This document shows positions 60,469 through 64,000 of a stretch of DNA of 64,000 bases, in pieces. The first letter of the stretch is position 1, and every line of letters begins with the position of its first letter. The DNA lies in contig OW388297.1 in the NCBI GenBank assembly GCA_936450465.1, positions 51,006,630-51,070,629 on the forward strand, given 5' to 3'. A model generated the notes under the pieces. That model did not search any database. It saw nothing but the letters and a program-made list of their open reading frames with translations, and was not told the origin of the DNA. The position numbers were made by a program, and so were the translations under genes. This DNA is from Gibbula magus. Its lineage: Eukaryota; Mollusca; Gastropoda; Trochida; Trochidae.

Positions 60469-61010
60469 TGAAGGATGTTCGCTCCCTGCTGTTGAACTTT
60501 AAAAATGAAATATGATTAAGTAAAGATTTTTTGTCATTTTTATTTACTTCATGATATTCTAAATCATCGACATACTTTTAAAAAACAAAAGAAATAAAGA
60601 AAATGTGACTTTAGAACCTCTAAAAAGTGCTTTAACAGCATAAATGGCCAAAATTTGCTTTAAAAGGGGCGTATCCAGGTACATTTTGTGTCAAAGCTTA
60701 AAAACCCCACACTACCATATATATTTGTTCATCGATTTCGGTAGGGGAACGTGTACTTTGTAACATATCAAAAAAGGAAAAAACGTTTAATACTTGAAAT
60801 GTAGTAGTTTTTAGCAGTTGTTTTTCTCATTTTCCCATAGACTCCCATGTTAAAATTGTACTTCACCCCACTATCTTTATATCTCGTAAAAACCCACACT
60901 ACCCCCTATTTTTCAATGTTGATTTTTCAATCATATACTATGATCTTTTAAAAAATATAAGTTAGAAAAAAGTTTAATACTATAAATTTGAGGAGCGAAC
61001 ATCCTTAAAT
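60469..61010. repeat. MITE with AGGATGTTCGCTCC termini
   Basis: Inverted 14-bp ends (left from 60472, right ending 61005) with TTGA and TAAA neighbours, compatible with a worn TTAA target. 540 bp, no ORF. Confidence 0.8.
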
Positions 61011-61141
61011 CATTGAGGCAAAGTTGGAGAGTTGGTTGATGGTTAGGGTAGCAACCCGATGGACCAATGGTGCTGCGCTCACCAACACATTGAGTCAAAT
61101 TTGATTGCAGGCACTTTCAATGTTTTTTCATCTCAAATGTA

Positions 61142-61465
61142 CAATGAGGTGAGGTGAGTTGGGGTTTCAAAACGCGACTTTCAAAAGTATTTCACTTATA
61201 TCGCGGCTGCTAGTATTATGGCAGGGAGAAAGCCTGCAACGCCATGTGGCTATGCACTGCGGTGAAACCTGCGAGCAGCGGCTGGAACTAGCGAACCATG
61301 GGTGGTACTGCATTGAAAGTCAGTGTAGCATTGCACCCAAACCTTACTGCATGTAGAACAGTTCTTTACTGCAGACAAAGTTGCCGTGCCCCTGGCGGGA
61401 TTCGAACCCCGGGTCTCTTGATCCGAAGCCGAACGCGCTAACCACTGCGCTATCCCGCCCCTCCA
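61142..61465 (-). mobile_element. tRNA-derived SINE, full length
   Basis: Minus-strand copy: A box at 61442-61452, B box at 61398-61408, body, and a CTCAC tail at the low-coordinate end. The frames covering it are shadows. Confidence 0.9.
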
Positions 61466-61552
61466 AATGTACAGTTCACGATCCTTTATTCCTATAAAAC
61501 ATTGAAGATGATGGCAACATGCCCAGATGCATTCGTAGACACCGAGTAGATT

Positions 61553-61720
61553 TCTCAAAACGTGTATTTCTCAGAAATATGAACAGATAATCTTTTTGAA
61601 ATTTAAAATTTAATTGAGTTGGATAATGAAGACAAAATGCTACTCTATTTCAAACGTATTTATTTCCCGTGAAATGAAATAGTATGCCTTTTGTGTCATT
61701 TTCTTTTGCCCATGGGTGTA
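61553..61720 (+). repeat. Family C 3' fragment
   Basis: TGTATTTCTCAGAAATATGA followed by ACAGATAAT, up to TTTCTTTTGCCCATGGGTG. Confidence 0.7.
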
Positions 61721-62385
61721 TATAGCACATACCTTACTCAAAAGCACAATACCAACATGATAATTCAAAATACCCGATCAATCTGGTTTCGAGCATTTGC
61801 AGGGCACACAAATTATACTTTACTGACTGTTCAATATGAGAATAGAAAAAGAGTATGCCTATTCAAATATAGAATACCAATGTAATAATAAATTATCCCA
61901 TAACAATAATCAAATGTAGGAAAAGTGTGAACCAGCGTATCACATTTAGGCAATTTGTATCCTATTAATCAGGCCTAAATGTACACATTAGTTACCCGTA
62001 TGCAAGGTAAAGAGGCTTCTGCTAACAATACAAATCATGCAGAGTAATCAATATAAATTATTATTAGTAGATTATTGATATCGATTACATGCAGTCGAAC
62101 TCTTCGATAAAGTGGTTTAGCGGTAGAGTGTTCGTCTGTACTCTCTTAGAATGTATTTATCGGTTTGTTTACATACGAATACATCAGGTTTAAAAGGAGC
62201 AACTGTACGCTGTAATACACTGACAATATAATATAAAAATAGGTTCAATATTTTCTGAAAGAATTTTTTTAATAACAATATAGGTATTTCTTGTTTTTTT
62301 AATAGATCATGTTTATTAATATCTTTTTTAAATCAATATCTTTATGTGTAGATAGCAAAGACCATATCGAACTTCAATAATTGAG

Positions 62386-62728
62386 TAAGATAAGATAAGA
62401 TAAGATAAGATAAGATAAGAAGAGATAAGATAAGATAAGATAATTTGACCGTGTACAAAGACAAACATTAGAAATATGTGTATACATAAATACACGTGTA
62501 CTAATATCTTTCATGTGAAACAGCAAGAACTAAAAAAACAACAAAGATAACCATTGAGGCCTAATCTAATTAGAGGTTCTACAGGCGACTATGGCGACTC
62601 CTTGGGTTAAGGATGGCTGAGAGGAGATCAACATCCCTTGTCAGTCCGGTGGACAGGATAAGTTCAGATCGTCGCTGCTGGTATTTTAAGTATGTCAAGA
62701 CAAAGTGCTCCTCGGTCTCTATTAATAC
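62386..62728 (-). mobile_element. LINE 3' end with TATCT tail
   Basis: The minus strand is open from 62728 to a TAG at 62579-62581 for 49 residues, including EEHFVLTYLKYQQRR and TGLTRDVDLLSAILNPRSR. This reads like the C-terminus of a non-LTR ORF. A 3' UTR of about 140 bp follows and then the pentamer tail at 62386-62441. Everything 5' of this is missing. I cannot name the clade. Confidence 0.6.
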
Positions 62729-63223
62729 CTATACTCACTTTACAGTGCTGAGGGTTTGAAATTACCTTAAAGTAAAGTAAAAAAGTAAGGAATCGTACAA
62801 AATGTTTACTTATCAGGTATATTACTTACCAAAACATATGAAAACCTGCAGTTGATAATCATATACATTGTACACGTAGATACATGTATATGTATACATA
62901 ATATAATATTATGAATGGAACAGGATATGAGGCAACAGTTATCTGTAAAGACATGTGGTTGATTGCATGAAACATTATCATTTATTTGATATGTATGTTT
63001 AAACGTGTTAGTCTTGTATGCCATTATCATTCACACAAAATAAGTGGACGACGCCCAAACTTAAGAATGGACGTCTTCATTGTTGTTGTGGTTTTAAATT
63101 AAGTTAAAAGCGTGAGAAATTGTCGAACACAGGGCGTGTATCAATAAATTTCAACATATCATAATAAGTGCATGTGAGTTCATAGATGTCAGCTAAATTT
63201 ATTCTGTTACTTCCTGTGTCTTT

Positions 63224-63304
63224 CTCTTCCCACAGAGGTTACCCCACACAGTTCGTTCAACGCAACGATGGAAAAACTCAATGAAATAACTCCTGTGGGA
63301 AGAG
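63224..63304. repeat. Small family G hairpin
   Basis: CTCTTCCCACAG (63224-63235) pairs with CTGTGGGAAGAG (63293-63304). The left side continues AGGTTACCCC, as at 23041-23056. Confidence 0.8.
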
Positions 63305-63362
63305 CGTACATGAATGAAAAGATTATAGTTGTACATGTATTTGCGTCAAGGAGTATATGTTA

Positions 63363-63578
63363 CAGGCCCTAGGGTAATTGCTTTTCACGCCAATTTAAAC
63401 AAAAAATTTAAAAATTAAAACGTTTGTGATGACCTCCGAATTTTCACGCCTTCAGAATCTATTTGACTAATAGATTCTGAAGGCGTAAAAATCGGGGGGT
63501 CATCTCAAACTTTTTTTTAATGTTTTTTGGGTTGTTTTTTTTTGTTTGTGTGTGAAAAGCAATGACCAAAGGGCCTGT
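63363..63578. repeat. Foldback element, 210 bp
   Basis: Outer arms CAGGCCCT..GCTTTTCACGC and GTGAAAAGC..GGGCCTG. Inner arms CGCCTTCAGAATCTATT and AATAGATTCTGAAGGCG. A TA precedes the left end. Confidence 0.88.
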
Positions 63579-64000
63579 GTTATATAATATAAGACAAGCA
63601 GAATTTCTGGTTACCAGTTTCTACGAAACACAACGCTTTCCAGCTTTCGTTCTTTACCACATTACATTTACACGATGAAGGAATAAGCATGTATTGGCAA
63701 TCTATGTATTTTATCAATAAAGAAGTTTGTGTACAGTTTGGCTTCTTTGCTCAGAACTTTAAAGTACGTTTGCGTATTTTTCGAATGATTGAAAATAGTC
63801 TCACACATCAGACTAAAAAAGTATTATTCTGAAAATATCACCATTTTATAAAATATTGAAAAGGAAACTACACGAAATGGGATTCTGAAAACAGTAGCTC
63901 ATTTTCAACATTTTACAATATTTTCCTCACAGTCTAAGTGTTAGTGTTAAATTCGAAATCCCGAACGAGCATAATTCAAACTTATTCTACACTGAACAAT

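Noticed and set aside
63670..63730. A further Penelope-like hammerhead core (GATGAAGGAATAAGCATG)
   Set aside because: The first half resembles the others, but no GAAACGTC follows, so the core is not there.

Overview
This is a window of animal nuclear DNA: AT-rich, intron-rich and packed with transposon debris. I infer a marine lophotrochozoan, most likely a mollusc. The reasons are the very frequent palindrome TACATGTA, the dense TTAA-type and TA-type MITEs, a tRNA-headed SINE with a CTCAC-repeat tail, LINE ends carrying microsatellite tails, and Penelope-like fragments. The species cannot be fixed from the sequence alone.

Only one gene can be supported in full. It lies on the minus strand with coding exons from 30454 down to 16975, and a probable non-coding first exon at about 37275-37331. 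Ten exons with consensus splice sites and consistent phases join into a 468-residue type I membrane protein: signal peptide, two EGF-like domains, a complete ZP module with 10 cysteines, a furin-type basic site, one transmembrane helix and a short tail. The two EGF exons are symmetric 1-1 exons. The probable 3' end is a degenerate tandem array whose repeat motif is shared with the last codons.

Layout. 1-16.0 kb: no host gene; a pyrimidine microsatellite, MITEs, a SINE, CRE-rich hairpin elements and a Penelope-like fragment. 16.1-37.4 kb: the ZP gene, its introns filled with repeats. 37.4-47.8 kb: repeats, including one MITE nested inside another and two LINE C-terminal fragments. 47.8-50.3 kb: a 2.46-kb CACTG-ended element with a TA duplication, a long internal palindrome, and a small three-exon ORF of unknown function. 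50.3-64 kb: microsatellite, 42-bp minisatellite, MITEs, a SINE, another LINE end and foldbacks.

Repeat families are named here A to G. A: about 350 bp, ends AGGGGCAGTAGCACG, target TTAA. B: ends ACTACCGGGCAAAAGAAAGTA-like. C: ends CACTCAACCG or CACGTGCAAAAGAAACGTC-like, target TA. D to G: dispersed repeats defined only by copies within this window. The points most worth pursuing are the family A insertions touching splice sites of the ZP gene, the spliced ORF in the CACTG element, the hammerhead-like cores, and the nested MITE.
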